Part shown: positions 51,927 to 60,957 of the stretch, in pieces | Position numbering within the stretch: the first letter of the stretch is position 1 | How the letters are laid out: every line of letters begins with the position of its first letter | DNA from: Paraburkholderia fungorum | GTDB lineage: Bacteria > Pseudomonadota > Gammaproteobacteria > Burkholderiales > Burkholderiaceae | Length of the DNA: 62,154 bases | Direction of reading: 5' to 3' | Assembly (NCBI RefSeq): GCF_003610895.1 | Contig: NZ_MCAS01000041.1 | Coordinates: 1-62,154 of the forward strand | Notes under the pieces: generated by a model | Told to the model about the DNA's origin: nothing | Database searches by the model: none | What the model saw: only the letters and a program-made list of their open reading frames with translations | Made by a program: the position numbers and the translations under genes

Positions 51927-53708
51927 ATGTTGAACAAGGGCATCACGATCAAGGCGCGGATTGGCCTCACGATGGCTTTTCTTGCCGCGCTGTTAGTCGC
52001 CACAGGCGTTTTCGGTCTGTTCGGTATGAGCCGTTCGAACGACGCTTACCAAGACACTTTCACCAACGCCATGCCGAGCGCGGTCGATATCGGCAACGCC
52101 GAACTGTATGCTGCGCGCGAGCGGCTGGCGCTCGACCGGGCGGCGTTCCTGATCGGCACGCCGGACGCCGCGTCGACGATCGAGCGCTCGCGTGAGATGC
52201 GCGCGAGCTCCGATCAATGGTGGAAAAAGTATATGGACCTGCCGCGCGACGCTGACGAAGACCGCCTCGCGCAGGACGTCATCGCCAAACGGGACGCATT
52301 GCATCAGCAACTGGACGCGTTTGCGGCAATCATCACGGCCAACGACCAGAGCAAGATTGTCGACGGTGCGAAGCGCTTGCAGGTGACATACAACGAGCTC
52401 TCCGGCGCGGACGACGCGTTGCGCAAGTTCCAGTTCACGTCGGCGAAGCAAGGTTACGATTCGGCGCAAAGCAATTTCGAAGTGTTCCGCATGGTGAGCG
52501 CCGCTGCGCTGCTGGTCGGCGTGATTGCCGCCGTGCTGTCTTACCTGACCCTCAGCCGCGCGATTGCCCGCCCGCTCGACGCAGCGCTCGGTCATTTCGA
52601 CGCCATCGCCACAGGCGATCTGCGCCGCCCGGTCGTAGTCACCTCGCGCGACGAAATGGGGCGCCTGCTTGAAGGCATCGCCAAAATGCAGCACAACCTC
52701 ACCGAAACGGTGCGCACGGTGCGCAGCGGCAGTGAGTCGATTGCGACCGCCACGCGCCAGATCGCGGCCGGCAATATCGACCTGTCCTCGCGCACGGAAG
52801 AGCAGGCCTCGGCGCTGCAGGAAACCGCGTCGAGCATGGAAGAGCTGACCGGCACCGTCAAGCAGAACGCCGACAACGCTCGCCAGGCAAGCTCGCTGGC
52901 GGCCAACGCGTCCGAGATCGCCAATAAGGGCAGCGCGGTGGTCGGCCAGGTGGTCGGCACGATGGGCGACATCAATCAGAGCTCGGCAAAGATTGCCGAC
53001 ATTATTTCGATCATCGAAGGGATTGCGTTCCAGACCAATATTCTGGCCCTGAATGCAGCCGTGGAAGCGGCGCGGGCCGGCGAAGAAGGGCGCGGCTTCG
53101 CGGTGGTGGCAGGCGAAGTGCGCAGTCTCGCGCAGCGTTCGTCGGCGGCGGCCAAGGAAATCAAGGAGCTGATCGACACCTCGGTGGAGCGCGTGCAGTC
53201 CGGCTCGGCGCTGGTCGACGAAGCGGGCCGCACCATGACCGAGATTATCGGCGCGGTGCAGCGCGTGACCGACATCATGGGTGAGATCGCGGCGGCTTCG
53301 GAAGAGCAAAGCAGCGGTATCGACCAGGTGGCGCGCGCGGTCACCCAGATGGATGAAGTGACCCAGCAGAACGCCGCGCTGGTCGAAGAAGCCGCCGCGG
53401 CCGCTTCTTCGCTCGAAGATCAGGCCGGCAAGCTGCGTACCGCGGTCGCAGTGTTCCAGCTCGAAGAAAGCGGCTACAAGGCGCCGGTGAGCGCGGCGCC
53501 GAAGCGCGTGGCCGCGCCGGTTCGCCCGGCCGCACGCAAGGTGTCGCACGCTGTGTCACATTCCGCCTCGCAAGTGGGTGCGCAGCCCGTCACAGCCGCG
53601 CGAGCATCCGCCGCGCCCGCGGCAACGCCGGCTGCCGCCGCGCCGGCGAGAACGCCTGCCAAGGCAGTGGCGAGCGCCGGCAGCGATCAGGACTGGGAAA
53701 CTTTCTGA
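51927..53708 (+). CDS. Membrane methyl-accepting chemotaxis protein with CheR-tether tail
   Basis: 593 residues. TM1 at about 12-32, a four-helix-bundle periplasmic sensor at 33-187, TM2 at 188-210, HAMP at 211-263, and signalling helices with the tip QTNILALNAAVEAARAGEEG. A long Ala/Pro-rich linker follows, ending in DWETF, a variant of the NWETF pentapeptide that tethers CheR/CheB in Tar/Tsr. Ligand unknown. ACAGGAAC lies before the ATG. Followed by a strong terminator. Confidence 0.93.
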   Translation: MLNKGITIKARIGLTMAFLAALLVATGVFGLFGMSRSNDAYQDTFTNAMPSAVDIGNAELYAARERLALDRAAFLIGTPDAASTIERSREMRASSDQWWKKYMDLPRDADEDRLAQDVIAKRDALHQQLDAFAAIITANDQSKIVDGAKRLQVTYNELSGADDALRKFQFTSAKQGYDSAQSNFEVFRMVSAAALLVGVIAAVLSYLTLSRAIARPLDAALGHFDAIATGDLRRPVVVTSRDEMGRLLEGIAKMQHNLTETVRTVRSGSESIATATRQIAAGNIDLSSRTEEQASALQETASSMEELTGTVKQNADNARQASSLAANASEIANKGSAVVGQVVGTMGDINQSSAKIADIISIIEGIAFQTNILALNAAVEAARAGEEGRGFAVVAGEVRSLAQRSSAAAKEIKELIDTSVERVQSGSALVDEAGRTMTEIIGAVQRVTDIMGEIAAASEEQSSGIDQVARAVTQMDEVTQQNAALVEEAAAAASSLEDQAGKLRTAVAVFQLEESGYKAPVSAAPKRVAAPVRPAARKVSHAVSHSASQVGAQPVTAARASAAPAATPAAAAPARTPAKAVASAGSDQDWETF

Positions 53709-53793
53709 TCGGTCATCGGCGTTGCAACATTCGTTCCCGATGAAACAATAGACGGAACCATGCCTGGGCGGATCAGCCACGCAGCATGACGAT

Positions 53794-53830
53794 AAAGACC
53801 GCGATTGCGCACGCAACCGCGGTCTTTTTT
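53794..53830 (+). terminator. Rho-independent terminator after MCP
   Basis: AAAGACCGCG (53794-53803) pairs with CGCGGTCTTT (53818-53827), followed by further T. The strongest intrinsic terminator in the window. Confidence 0.9.
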
Positions 53831-54037
53831 CATGGTTTGCGGACTAAGTAACGGTCACAATCGTCGGCCGCGCCCTGGCAAGCGTCGCGATCCGGTACAT
53901 TGACGGGCGCGACGACGGCTTCTATCGGCGACAGTGCCCTTTCAGGCCGTTCGCGCGCGGACCGTGAGCCCGCTATCCCGCTGTCGCAACCCGGCGCAGC
54001 GGCCCACTGCTCAACGCGCCAGCCATAAAGGACCGAC

Positions 54038-54799
54038 ATGACGCAATACGACCTCGCGCACCGCCTCGTCGAAGCACGCCGGCAGCATCGCCCGATCGAT
54101 GCGCCTCCACCCGACAGCCTGCCGCCCGATGCGGCCACCGCCTACGCGATCCAGCAGGCTGTCATTGCCGGCCTCGGCGATTCGACGGGGGCGTGGAAGA
54201 TCGGCGCCAGAGCGCCCGGCGGGGCCGCGGCGGGTGCGCCGATCCCGGCTTCGCTGGTGCTGCCGTCGCCCGCGCGGGTGATCCATACGGGCTTCTTCAG
54301 GGTGCTGGTGGAGCTGGAGATCGCTTTCCGCTTCGCCGAGGCCATTGAGCCGCGCGGCCGGGCCTATGCGCGCGACGAGGTGCTCTCGAAGGTCGGCGTC
54401 GTGCTGCCGACCATCGAGATCGTCGATAGCCGCTTTGCCGAGTGGCCCAACGTCGCGCCGCTCGCGCAGCTGGCCGACGCGCAGAACAACGGCGCGTTGA
54501 TCACCGGGCATCCGGTTGCTTACGCGGGCCTCGCGCGTGGCTTCGACTTCGTGTCGCCCGAGCTGGAACTGACTTTCGACGGAAACTCGCTGGTGCCGGA
54601 CGCCACCGGCAATCCGGCCGGCGATCCACGGGAACTGCTGGTGTGGTTCGTCAACCATTGCGCCGCCATGGGCATCACCATCGAGCCCGAGTGGACGCTG
54701 ACCACCGGTTCGTACGTTGGTGCGCACAATGTGGGCAAACCGGGCATTGTGCGCGGCCACATCGACGGTCTTGGGGAAGTGGAGATCGAGCTGACCTGA
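54038..54799 (+). CDS. 2-keto-4-pentenoate hydratase-like protein (FAH superfamily)
   Basis: 253 residues. MhpD/FAH-superfamily fold with the acidic metal residues in LVELEIAFRF, IEIVDSRF and the C-terminal block TLTTGSYVGAHNVGKPGIVR. Hydratases of this type add water to 2-hydroxypenta-2,4-dienoate in aromatic meta-cleavage routes. No other pathway gene is adjacent, so the substrate is uncertain. GG-containing ribosome site weak. Confidence 0.8.
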   Translation: MTQYDLAHRLVEARRQHRPIDAPPPDSLPPDAATAYAIQQAVIAGLGDSTGAWKIGARAPGGAAAGAPIPASLVLPSPARVIHTGFFRVLVELEIAFRFAEAIEPRGRAYARDEVLSKVGVVLPTIEIVDSRFAEWPNVAPLAQLADAQNNGALITGHPVAYAGLARGFDFVSPELELTFDGNSLVPDATGNPAGDPRELLVWFVNHCAAMGITIEPEWTLTTGSYVGAHNVGKPGIVRGHIDGLGEVEIELT

Positions 54800-54888
54800 G
54801 TACGGCGGGGGATACCCGTATGGGTCGGCTCGCAACCGGCGCGCCTGTCACGGCCGCGCCTGTAACGACTGATTGCCAGCATCGAACA

Positions 54889-54914
54889 AACGGCTGCCCG
54901 CGGGCAGCCGTTTT
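54889..54914 (+). terminator. Rho-independent terminator after hydratase
   Basis: CGGCTGCCCG (54891-54900) is directly followed by CGGGCAGCCG (54901-54910), with AAA before and TTTT after. Confidence 0.85.
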
Positions 54915-55573
54915 ACATTTGTGGCATCTGCACTGAACGTTTTGCCGTATACACCTATGAAGCAAGCCATTGCGTGGCCGTGATCCAGTTATGCACGCGG
55001 CCAACCATGCCGCCAACGCGGTTAATAGGAGGACCACGACGAGAACGAGGCAGGAGCGGCAAGCGTACGTCATGCGCCATGGTGTGGAACAAAACTTCCA
55101 GTGCGTGGACGAACCGTTAGACGATGCGCCGATGAACAGTGCGGCTGGTCAGCATGGCGAACCAACATGTAACACAGTGTTGGTCGCTGTAGACCGAATG
55201 GCGCTGCCGTGCGTTATGAAAAAAAGTACCGGGGTACAGGAAATGGCATGACGTCCGCATTAGACACGACAAAGTGTGTGCATGCAGACAGGCTGTCCGG
55301 TACAGCAGTGAGATCGTTTGATGAACAGGACGATTCGTGCAATGGAGCACCGCGGGCTATGCTGAACAGCACGGCAAGCAGAAGGCGTTGGAGAGGCAGT
55401 AACGTGGGCCGGCAGTCGCTGCGTATCGTTGAGTAAGCAGTTGTGTGTGCGCGCAAGATTGTAGGTGAGCGAATGTGTGTTTCCAAGTGAGGATTGTAGG
55501 GAGGGCAACACGGCACGATTTTCATCACGTAGTCCGTGAAAAAAAATTTAAAAGGGTTTAGGATGAATTCGAG
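54915..55573. other. Long leader region upstream of prkA
   Basis: About 660 bp with no convincing gene. It contains AACAC-A-GTGTT at 55172-55182, GTACC-GG-GGTAC near 55229, and an A/T-rich patch at about 55535-55560 that would suit a promoter. Short open frames here have no ribosome sites or similarity. Confidence 0.5.
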
Positions 55574-55611
55574 CGATGTCGTTTCCGAATAGCGCGCCGC
55601 GCACGACATCG
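55574..55611 (+). promoter_or_regulatory. Hairpin in the prkA 5' region
   Basis: CGATGTCGT (55574-55582) and ACGACATCG (55603-55611) are perfect 9-bp arms enclosing a GC-rich inner segment, 25 bp before the prkA ATG. It is a possible operator or mRNA hairpin. Confidence 0.5.
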
Positions 55612-55636
55612 GTCTAGACTTCGGCGAGGAGGTAGC

Positions 55637-57559
55637 ATGGATATCTACAGCAGTTTCGCGACCCGCTTCGAGAAAACGCGAGAAGACGAACTCTCGCTCG
55701 AGGAGTATCTCGCGCTCTGCAAAGACAATCCCGCCGCGTACGCTACGGCTGGCGAACGCATGTTGACGGCAATCGGTGAACCAGAACAGATCGACACTCG
55801 CAACGATCCGCGCATGTCGCGTATCTTCGCGAACAAGGTCATCAAGGTATACCCCGCATTCCGTGAGTTCTACGGAATGGAAGAGGTGATCGAGCAGGTG
55901 GTCGCCTACTTCCGGCACTCGGCCCAGGGGCTTGAAGAACGGAAGCAGATTCTGTATCTGTTGGGACCGGTCGGCGGCGGCAAATCGTCGATCGCGGAGC
56001 GTTTGAAGCAACTCATGGAACGGGTGCCGTTCTACGCGATCAAGGGATCGCCCGTCAACGAGTCGCCACTGGGTCTGTTCGATTACGACGAGGACGGTCC
56101 GATCCTCGAAGAGCAATACGGTATTCCACGCCGCTACCTGAAAAACATTCTGAGTCCGTGGGCAGTGAAGCGCCTGCACGAATACAACGGCGACATCCGC
56201 AAGTTTCGCGTGGTGCGCCGCTACCCGTCGATCCTTCGTCAGATCGGTATCGCCAAGACCGAACCGGGTGACGAAAACAATCAGGATATTTCGTCGCTGG
56301 TCGGCAAGGTCGACATCCGCAAGCTCGAGCAGTATGCACAGGACGATGCGGACGCATACAGCTACTCCGGTGGCCTTTGCCTCGCGAATCAGGGCCTGCT
56401 CGAATTCGTCGAAATGTTCAAGGCGCCGATCAAGGTCCTGCACCCGTTGCTCACCGCCACTCAGGAAGGGAACTTCAAGGGCACGGAAGGCTTCGGCGCG
56501 ATCCCGTTCGACGGCGTGATTCTGGCCCACTCGAACGAGTCCGAATGGAAGGCGTTCCGCAATAATCGCAACAACGAAGCACTGCTCGACCGGATCTTCG
56601 TCGTGAAGGTGCCGTACTGCCTGCGCTATGGCGAAGAGATCAAGATCTACGAGAAACTGCTGCGTAATTCGTCGCTGTCCAATGCGGTATGTGCGCCGGG
56701 TACGTTGAAGATGATGGCGCAGATGTCGGTGCTCACCCGCTTGCAGGAGCCGGAGAACTCCAGCCTGTTCTCGAAGATGCAGGTGTACGACGGCGAGAAT
56801 CTCAAGGACACCGATCCGAAGGCCAAGTCGTATCAGGAGTATCGCGATTTTGCGGGCGTGGATGAAGGGATGACCGGCGTGTCGACCCGCTTCGCGTTCA
56901 AGATCCTGTCGCGCGTGTTCAACTTCGATTCGACGGAAGTCGCGGCGAACCCGGTGCATCTGATGTACGTGCTCGAACAACAGATCGAGCGCGAGCAGTT
57001 CCCACCGGAAACCGAGCAGAAGTACCTGTCGTTCATCAAGGACGTGCTCGCCTCGCGCTATGCCGAGTTCATCGGCAAGGAGATTCAGACCGCGTACCTG
57101 GAGTCGTATTCCGAGTATGGTCAGAATATTTTCGATCGCTATGTGACGTATGCGGATTTCTGGATTCAGGACCAGGAGTTCCGCGACCACGACACCGGCG
57201 AAAGCTTCGACCGCGCGGCGCTGAATGCCGAATTGGAGAAGATCGAGAAACCGGCGGGTATCAGCAACCCGAAGGACTTCCGCAACGAGATCGTCAACTT
57301 CGTGCTGCGTGCGCGTGCTGCGAATGCGGGGAAAAATCCTGCATGGATCAGCTACGAGAAACTGCGCGTCGTGATCGAAAAGAAGATGTTCTCGAACACG
57401 GAGGAACTGTTGCCGGTGATTTCGTTCAACGCCAAGGGCTCGGCGGAAGAGCAACGCAAGCACGAAGACTTCGTCAACCGGATGGTGACGAAGGGCTATA
57501 CGCCAAAGCAGGTGCGCTTGCTGTGTGACTGGTATCTGCGCGTGCGCAAGTCGTCATGA
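55637..57559 (+). CDS. prkA: PrkA-family serine protein kinase (YeaG)
   Basis: 640 residues, the full family length. AAA domain with P-loop GPVGGGKSS (110-118), then LAHSNESEWKAFRNNRNNEA and a C-terminal PrkA domain. Family members are ATPase/protein kinases or proteases active in stationary phase, nitrogen and general stress. An AGGAGG site lies 4 bp before the ATG. First gene of the conserved prkA-yeaH-spoVR order. Confidence 0.95.
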   Translation: MDIYSSFATRFEKTREDELSLEEYLALCKDNPAAYATAGERMLTAIGEPEQIDTRNDPRMSRIFANKVIKVYPAFREFYGMEEVIEQVVAYFRHSAQGLEERKQILYLLGPVGGGKSSIAERLKQLMERVPFYAIKGSPVNESPLGLFDYDEDGPILEEQYGIPRRYLKNILSPWAVKRLHEYNGDIRKFRVVRRYPSILRQIGIAKTEPGDENNQDISSLVGKVDIRKLEQYAQDDADAYSYSGGLCLANQGLLEFVEMFKAPIKVLHPLLTATQEGNFKGTEGFGAIPFDGVILAHSNESEWKAFRNNRNNEALLDRIFVVKVPYCLRYGEEIKIYEKLLRNSSLSNAVCAPGTLKMMAQMSVLTRLQEPENSSLFSKMQVYDGENLKDTDPKAKSYQEYRDFAGVDEGMTGVSTRFAFKILSRVFNFDSTEVAANPVHLMYVLEQQIEREQFPPETEQKYLSFIKDVLASRYAEFIGKEIQTAYLESYSEYGQNIFDRYVTYADFWIQDQEFRDHDTGESFDRAALNAELEKIEKPAGISNPKDFRNEIVNFVLRARAANAGKNPAWISYEKLRVVIEKKMFSNTEELLPVISFNAKGSAEEQRKHEDFVNRMVTKGYTPKQVRLLCDWYLRVRKSS

Positions 57560-57697
57560 TACGCATTGCGTGCCGCCCGCGCGGCTCGGCTGCGCGGGCA
57601 CCTTGCGAGGCGCAAGTTGCATGGACATAGCGTTGCGTTTGCGGATATGCCTGTGCAACGTACGTCTCGCGCACTCGAAATTAGTGCAGTTGCATGG

Positions 57698-57730
57698 GAT
57701 CGGAGCAGGTGCTTCGCACACACTCCGATC
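57698..57730 (+). promoter_or_regulatory. Nested hairpin between prkA and yeaH
   Basis: GATCGGAG (57698-57705) pairs with CTCCGATC (57723-57730), and inside it GTGC-TTC-GCAC forms a second stem. It ends 4 bp before the GGGAG ribosome site of yeaH. It may set mRNA processing or the ratio of the two proteins. Confidence 0.6.
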
Positions 57731-57747
57731 GACGTGGGAGACCGGGC

Positions 57748-59019
57748 GTGCTTCATCAAATCATCGACCGCAGGTTAGCTGGTAAGAACAAGAGCATTGC
57801 GAATCGCGAGCGTTTTTTGCGTCGCGTCAAGAACTACATTCGTCGCGCCGTTTCGGAGGCGGTGCGCGACCGCAGCATCAAAGACATCCAGAACACCCAG
57901 AGCATCACCATTCCGCGCAAGGACATCGCGGAACCTTCGTTCCGGCACGGTCCTGGCGGCAAGCGGGAAATGGTGCATCCGGGCAACTCGGACTACATCC
58001 GCGGCGACAAGATCCAGCGCCCACAAGGGGGCGGTGGCGGAGGTGGGGGCAACCAGGCCAGCAACGAGGGCGAGGGTCAGGACGACTTTGTGTTCGAGCT
58101 GAGCCGCGAAGAATTCATGCAGTATTTCTTCGACGACCTCGAACTCCCGCGTCTCGTCAAAACCCATCTGATGGCCGTGCCTACGTGGAAGAGTATCCGC
58201 GCCGGCTGGGCTGCCGAAGGCACGCCGAACAATATCGACGTGGTCCGGTCCTTGCGCAGCGCGCTCGGCCGCCGCATTGCGCTTGGTGCGCCGCTCGTCA
58301 ATCAGTTGCACGAGATGGAGCGGCAACTGGAGGTGATCAAGGCCGATCCGGACGACCGTCGCGAGGAAATCAAACTGCTCGAGGAGGAAATCCACCATTT
58401 GCGCGGGCGCATCTGGCGCATTCCGTTTATCGACCCGTTCGATCTGCGCTACGTGAACCGGGTGAAGCAGCCCACGCCGTCCAGCCAGGCGGTGATGTTC
58501 TGTCTGATGGATGTGTCCGGTTCCATGGACGAGCAGCGCAAGGATCTCGCCAAGCGCTTTTTCATCCTCCTGTATCTGTTCCTCAAGCGTAACTACGAAA
58601 AGATCGAGGTGGTGTTCATCCGCCACCATACGCGTGCCGAGGAAGTCGACGAAGACACCTTCTTTCATTCGACGGAAAGCGGCGGCACGGTGGTGTCGAG
58701 CGCGCTGGAACTGATGCGCAAGGTGATGGACGAGCGCTATTCGCCGACTGAATGGAACATTTATGGCGCTCAGGCTTCCGACGGCGACAATTGGACCGAC
58801 GATTCGCCCAAGTGCCGCAAGATACTTTCAGATGACATCCTGGAGAAGGTGCGCTATTTTGCGTATATCCAGGTCACGCCGGAAGAGCAGAACCTGTGGC
58901 TCGAATACGCACAGCTCGCGCTGAGCCAGCCGCACATGGCGATGAAGAAGGTCGAGACCGCTGCGGATATTTATCCGGTGTTTCGGGAACTGTTTGAAAA
59001 GCAGGTGGCGTCTTCATGA
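57748..59019 (+). CDS. YeaH/YhbH-family protein (DUF444, VWA-like)
   Basis: 423 residues from a GTG start behind GGGAG. N-terminal basic region (NRERFLRRVKNYIRRAVSEA), a Gly-run at about 94-101, then a von Willebrand A-like domain with the MIDAS motif DVSGS at 255-259. Works with PrkA in stress adaptation, biochemically undefined. It overlaps the SpoVR gene by 4 bp. Confidence 0.93.
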   Translation: MLHQIIDRRLAGKNKSIANRERFLRRVKNYIRRAVSEAVRDRSIKDIQNTQSITIPRKDIAEPSFRHGPGGKREMVHPGNSDYIRGDKIQRPQGGGGGGGGNQASNEGEGQDDFVFELSREEFMQYFFDDLELPRLVKTHLMAVPTWKSIRAGWAAEGTPNNIDVVRSLRSALGRRIALGAPLVNQLHEMERQLEVIKADPDDRREEIKLLEEEIHHLRGRIWRIPFIDPFDLRYVNRVKQPTPSSQAVMFCLMDVSGSMDEQRKDLAKRFFILLYLFLKRNYEKIEVVFIRHHTRAEEVDEDTFFHSTESGGTVVSSALELMRKVMDERYSPTEWNIYGAQASDGDNWTDDSPKCRKILSDDILEKVRYFAYIQVTPEEQNLWLEYAQLALSQPHMAMKKVETAADIYPVFRELFEKQVASS

Positions 59020-60731
59020 CAAAACACCTGCACAACGAAGCGCGCGGCTATCAGCCGGAGCGCGGGAAAGGCGTGCCGCAGCAGGGTCAAGCCGGGCATG
59101 CCGAGGCGAAGGCGGACGATACGGGAGCCGCCGCAGCCGGAGCAGCCGACACCGCTGCAGCACGGGGACACACCGGAACGCCCCCTGTGGGGCAAAGGGA
59201 AGTCCGTATGAACGTAGCAGATAGGCGGCCTTTGCCGTGCCCGTCCGACTGGACCTTCGAATTGATCGAAGAGTATGACACGCATATTGCCCGTGTTGCA
59301 GAGCAATATGAACTCGACGTGTATCCGATCCAGCTCGAACTCATCAGCGCCGAACAGATGATGGACGCTTACGCGTCCGTCGGCATGCCGGTGAACTACC
59401 GTCACTGGTCGTTCGGCAAACATTTTCTCTCCACCGAGAAGAGCTACCGCCGTGGGCAGATGGGGCTGGCGTACGAAATCGTCATCAATTCGAACCCTTG
59501 TATTGCGTACCTGATGGAAGAGAACACGATGACGATGCAGGCGCTCGTCATCGCGCACGCGGCCTATGGCCACAACTCGTTCTTCAAGGGCAACTATCTG
59601 TTCCGGCTGTGGACAGATGCGCATGCAATCATCGACTACCTCGTCTACGCGAAGAATTACATCGCGGAGTGCGAGGAGCGCTTTGGGCTCGACCGGGTGG
59701 AGGAACTGCTCGACTCGTGCCATGCGCTGATGAACTACGGCGTGGACCGTTACAAACGTCCGCAGAAACTGTCGCTGGAGAAGGAGTTTGCGGCGCGCCG
59801 CGAACGTGAGGCCTATCTGCAATCGCAGGTGAACGAACTGTGGCGCACGTTGCCGAGCCGGCACACGCCGTTGCCGGAGGAAATCGAGGAGCGTTACCCG
59901 CCGGAGCCACAAGAGAATCTGCTGTATTTCGCGGAGAAGAACGCACCGCTGCTTGAGCCGTGGGAGCGGGAAGTGATCCGTATCGTGCGCAAGGTCGGGC
60001 AGTATTTCTATCCGCAGCGGCAAACCCAGGTCATGAACGAAGGCTGGGCCACGTTCTGGCACTACACCTTGCTCAACACGATGTATGCGCAGGGCAAGCT
60101 GGAAGACGGCTTCATGATGGAGTTTCTCCATTCGCACAGCAATGTGGTCTACCAGCCGCCGGTCACGAAGCCTTACTACAGCGGCATCAACCCGTACGCG
60201 CTGGGTTTTTCGATGATGAGCGATATCCGCCGGATCTGCGAATCCCCGACGGAGGAAGACCGCAAGTGGTTCCCTGAGCTCGCGGGCAGCCCGTGGTTGC
60301 CGGCCATGCACTACGCGATGCGCAACTTCAAGGACGAGAGTTTTGTTGCGCAGTATCTGTCGCCGCATCTGATCCGCGAGATGCGTCTATTCTCCGTGCT
60401 CGATGACGACATGCGGGATGCGCTTGAAGTGTCCGCGATTCATGACGACAGCGGGTATCAATACGTGCGTCAGGCGTTGTCGCGGCAGTACGACATGCAT
60501 CATCGGGAGCCGAACATTCAGGTGTGGGCGGTGAATACGCGCGGCGACCGGAGTTTGACGTTGCGGCATTTCATGAGCGATAACCGGCATCTGTCCAACG
60601 ATAGTGATGAAGTGCTCAAGCACATGGCGCGGTTGTGGCAGTTTGATGTTTATCTGGAAAGCGTTGATGAGAATGGCACGGTGAGGAAGCGGTATGAATG
60701 TAAGTATGTGCCTCCGGCTGTGAGGGTTTGA
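59016..60731 (+). CDS. SpoVR-family protein (YcgB)
   Basis: 571 residues. SpoVR core from about residue 65 on (DWTFELIEEYDTHIARVAEQ, NEGWATFWHYTLLNTMY). Two starts are possible: ATG at 59016, coupled to yeaH by ATGA, which gives a 64-residue Ala/Gly/Gln-rich tail; or ATG at 59208 with GGGAAG, which matches the usual family N-terminus. Third gene of the stress operon. The last 60 codons turn G/T-rich before the repeats. Confidence 0.92.
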   Translation: MTKHLHNEARGYQPERGKGVPQQGQAGHAEAKADDTGAAAAGAADTAAARGHTGTPPVGQREVRMNVADRRPLPCPSDWTFELIEEYDTHIARVAEQYELDVYPIQLELISAEQMMDAYASVGMPVNYRHWSFGKHFLSTEKSYRRGQMGLAYEIVINSNPCIAYLMEENTMTMQALVIAHAAYGHNSFFKGNYLFRLWTDAHAIIDYLVYAKNYIAECEERFGLDRVEELLDSCHALMNYGVDRYKRPQKLSLEKEFAARREREAYLQSQVNELWRTLPSRHTPLPEEIEERYPPEPQENLLYFAEKNAPLLEPWEREVIRIVRKVGQYFYPQRQTQVMNEGWATFWHYTLLNTMYAQGKLEDGFMMEFLHSHSNVVYQPPVTKPYYSGINPYALGFSMMSDIRRICESPTEEDRKWFPELAGSPWLPAMHYAMRNFKDESFVAQYLSPHLIREMRLFSVLDDDMRDALEVSAIHDDSGYQYVRQALSRQYDMHHREPNIQVWAVNTRGDRSLTLRHFMSDNRHLSNDSDEVLKHMARLWQFDVYLESVDENGTVRKRYECKYVPPAVRV

Positions 60732-60760
60732 TTTTTGGGTTTTTTTGCCTGGGCGGCGGC

Positions 60761-60838
60761 TTGGTTGGGGTTTTATGGTTTTGGCCTTTCCTTGAATTGC
60801 TATTGGTCTATTAGTGTTGCCCCTGTGCGGGGCGGCAC
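60761..60838 (+). repeat. 78-bp GC-palindrome repeat, first tandem copy
   Basis: Runs from TTGGTTGGGG to GGGGCGGCAC. Contains GGCCTTTCCTTGAATTG and GTTGCCCCTGTGCGGGGCGG. Differs from the next unit at only two positions. Confidence 0.9.
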
Positions 60839-60916
60839 TTGGTTGTGGTTTTATGGTTTTGGCCTTTCCTTGAATTGCTATTGGTCTATTAGTGCTGCCC
60901 CTGTGCGGGGCGGCAC
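60839..60916 (+). repeat. 78-bp GC-palindrome repeat, second tandem copy, cut by IS
   Basis: A 78-bp unit with two mismatches to the preceding one. The right IS begins on the next base, exactly as the left IS abuts its own copy at 1239. Confidence 0.9.
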
Positions 60917-60957
60917 TGTAGTGGTCAAGTAAACCTGGACACCCCGAAAGGTGAATT

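Noticed and set aside
55250..55265. Sigma-54 promoter (TGGCATG then CCGCA) upstream of prkA
   Set aside because: The -12 element lacks the TTGC core and it lies nearly 400 bp from the start; only the TGGCA half fits.
55214..57463. 749-codon open frame antisense to prkA
   Set aside because: Its composition (His/Arg/Leu/Val-rich) is typical of the antisense of a high-GC gene, and prkA on the other strand is a complete conserved protein.
60735..60932. 65-codon open frame made of two copies of a WLWFYGFGLSLNCYWSIS-type phrase
   Set aside because: It lies wholly within the two 78-bp extragenic repeats and runs into the IS. The protein repeat is a by-product of the DNA repeat, and no ribosome site is visible.
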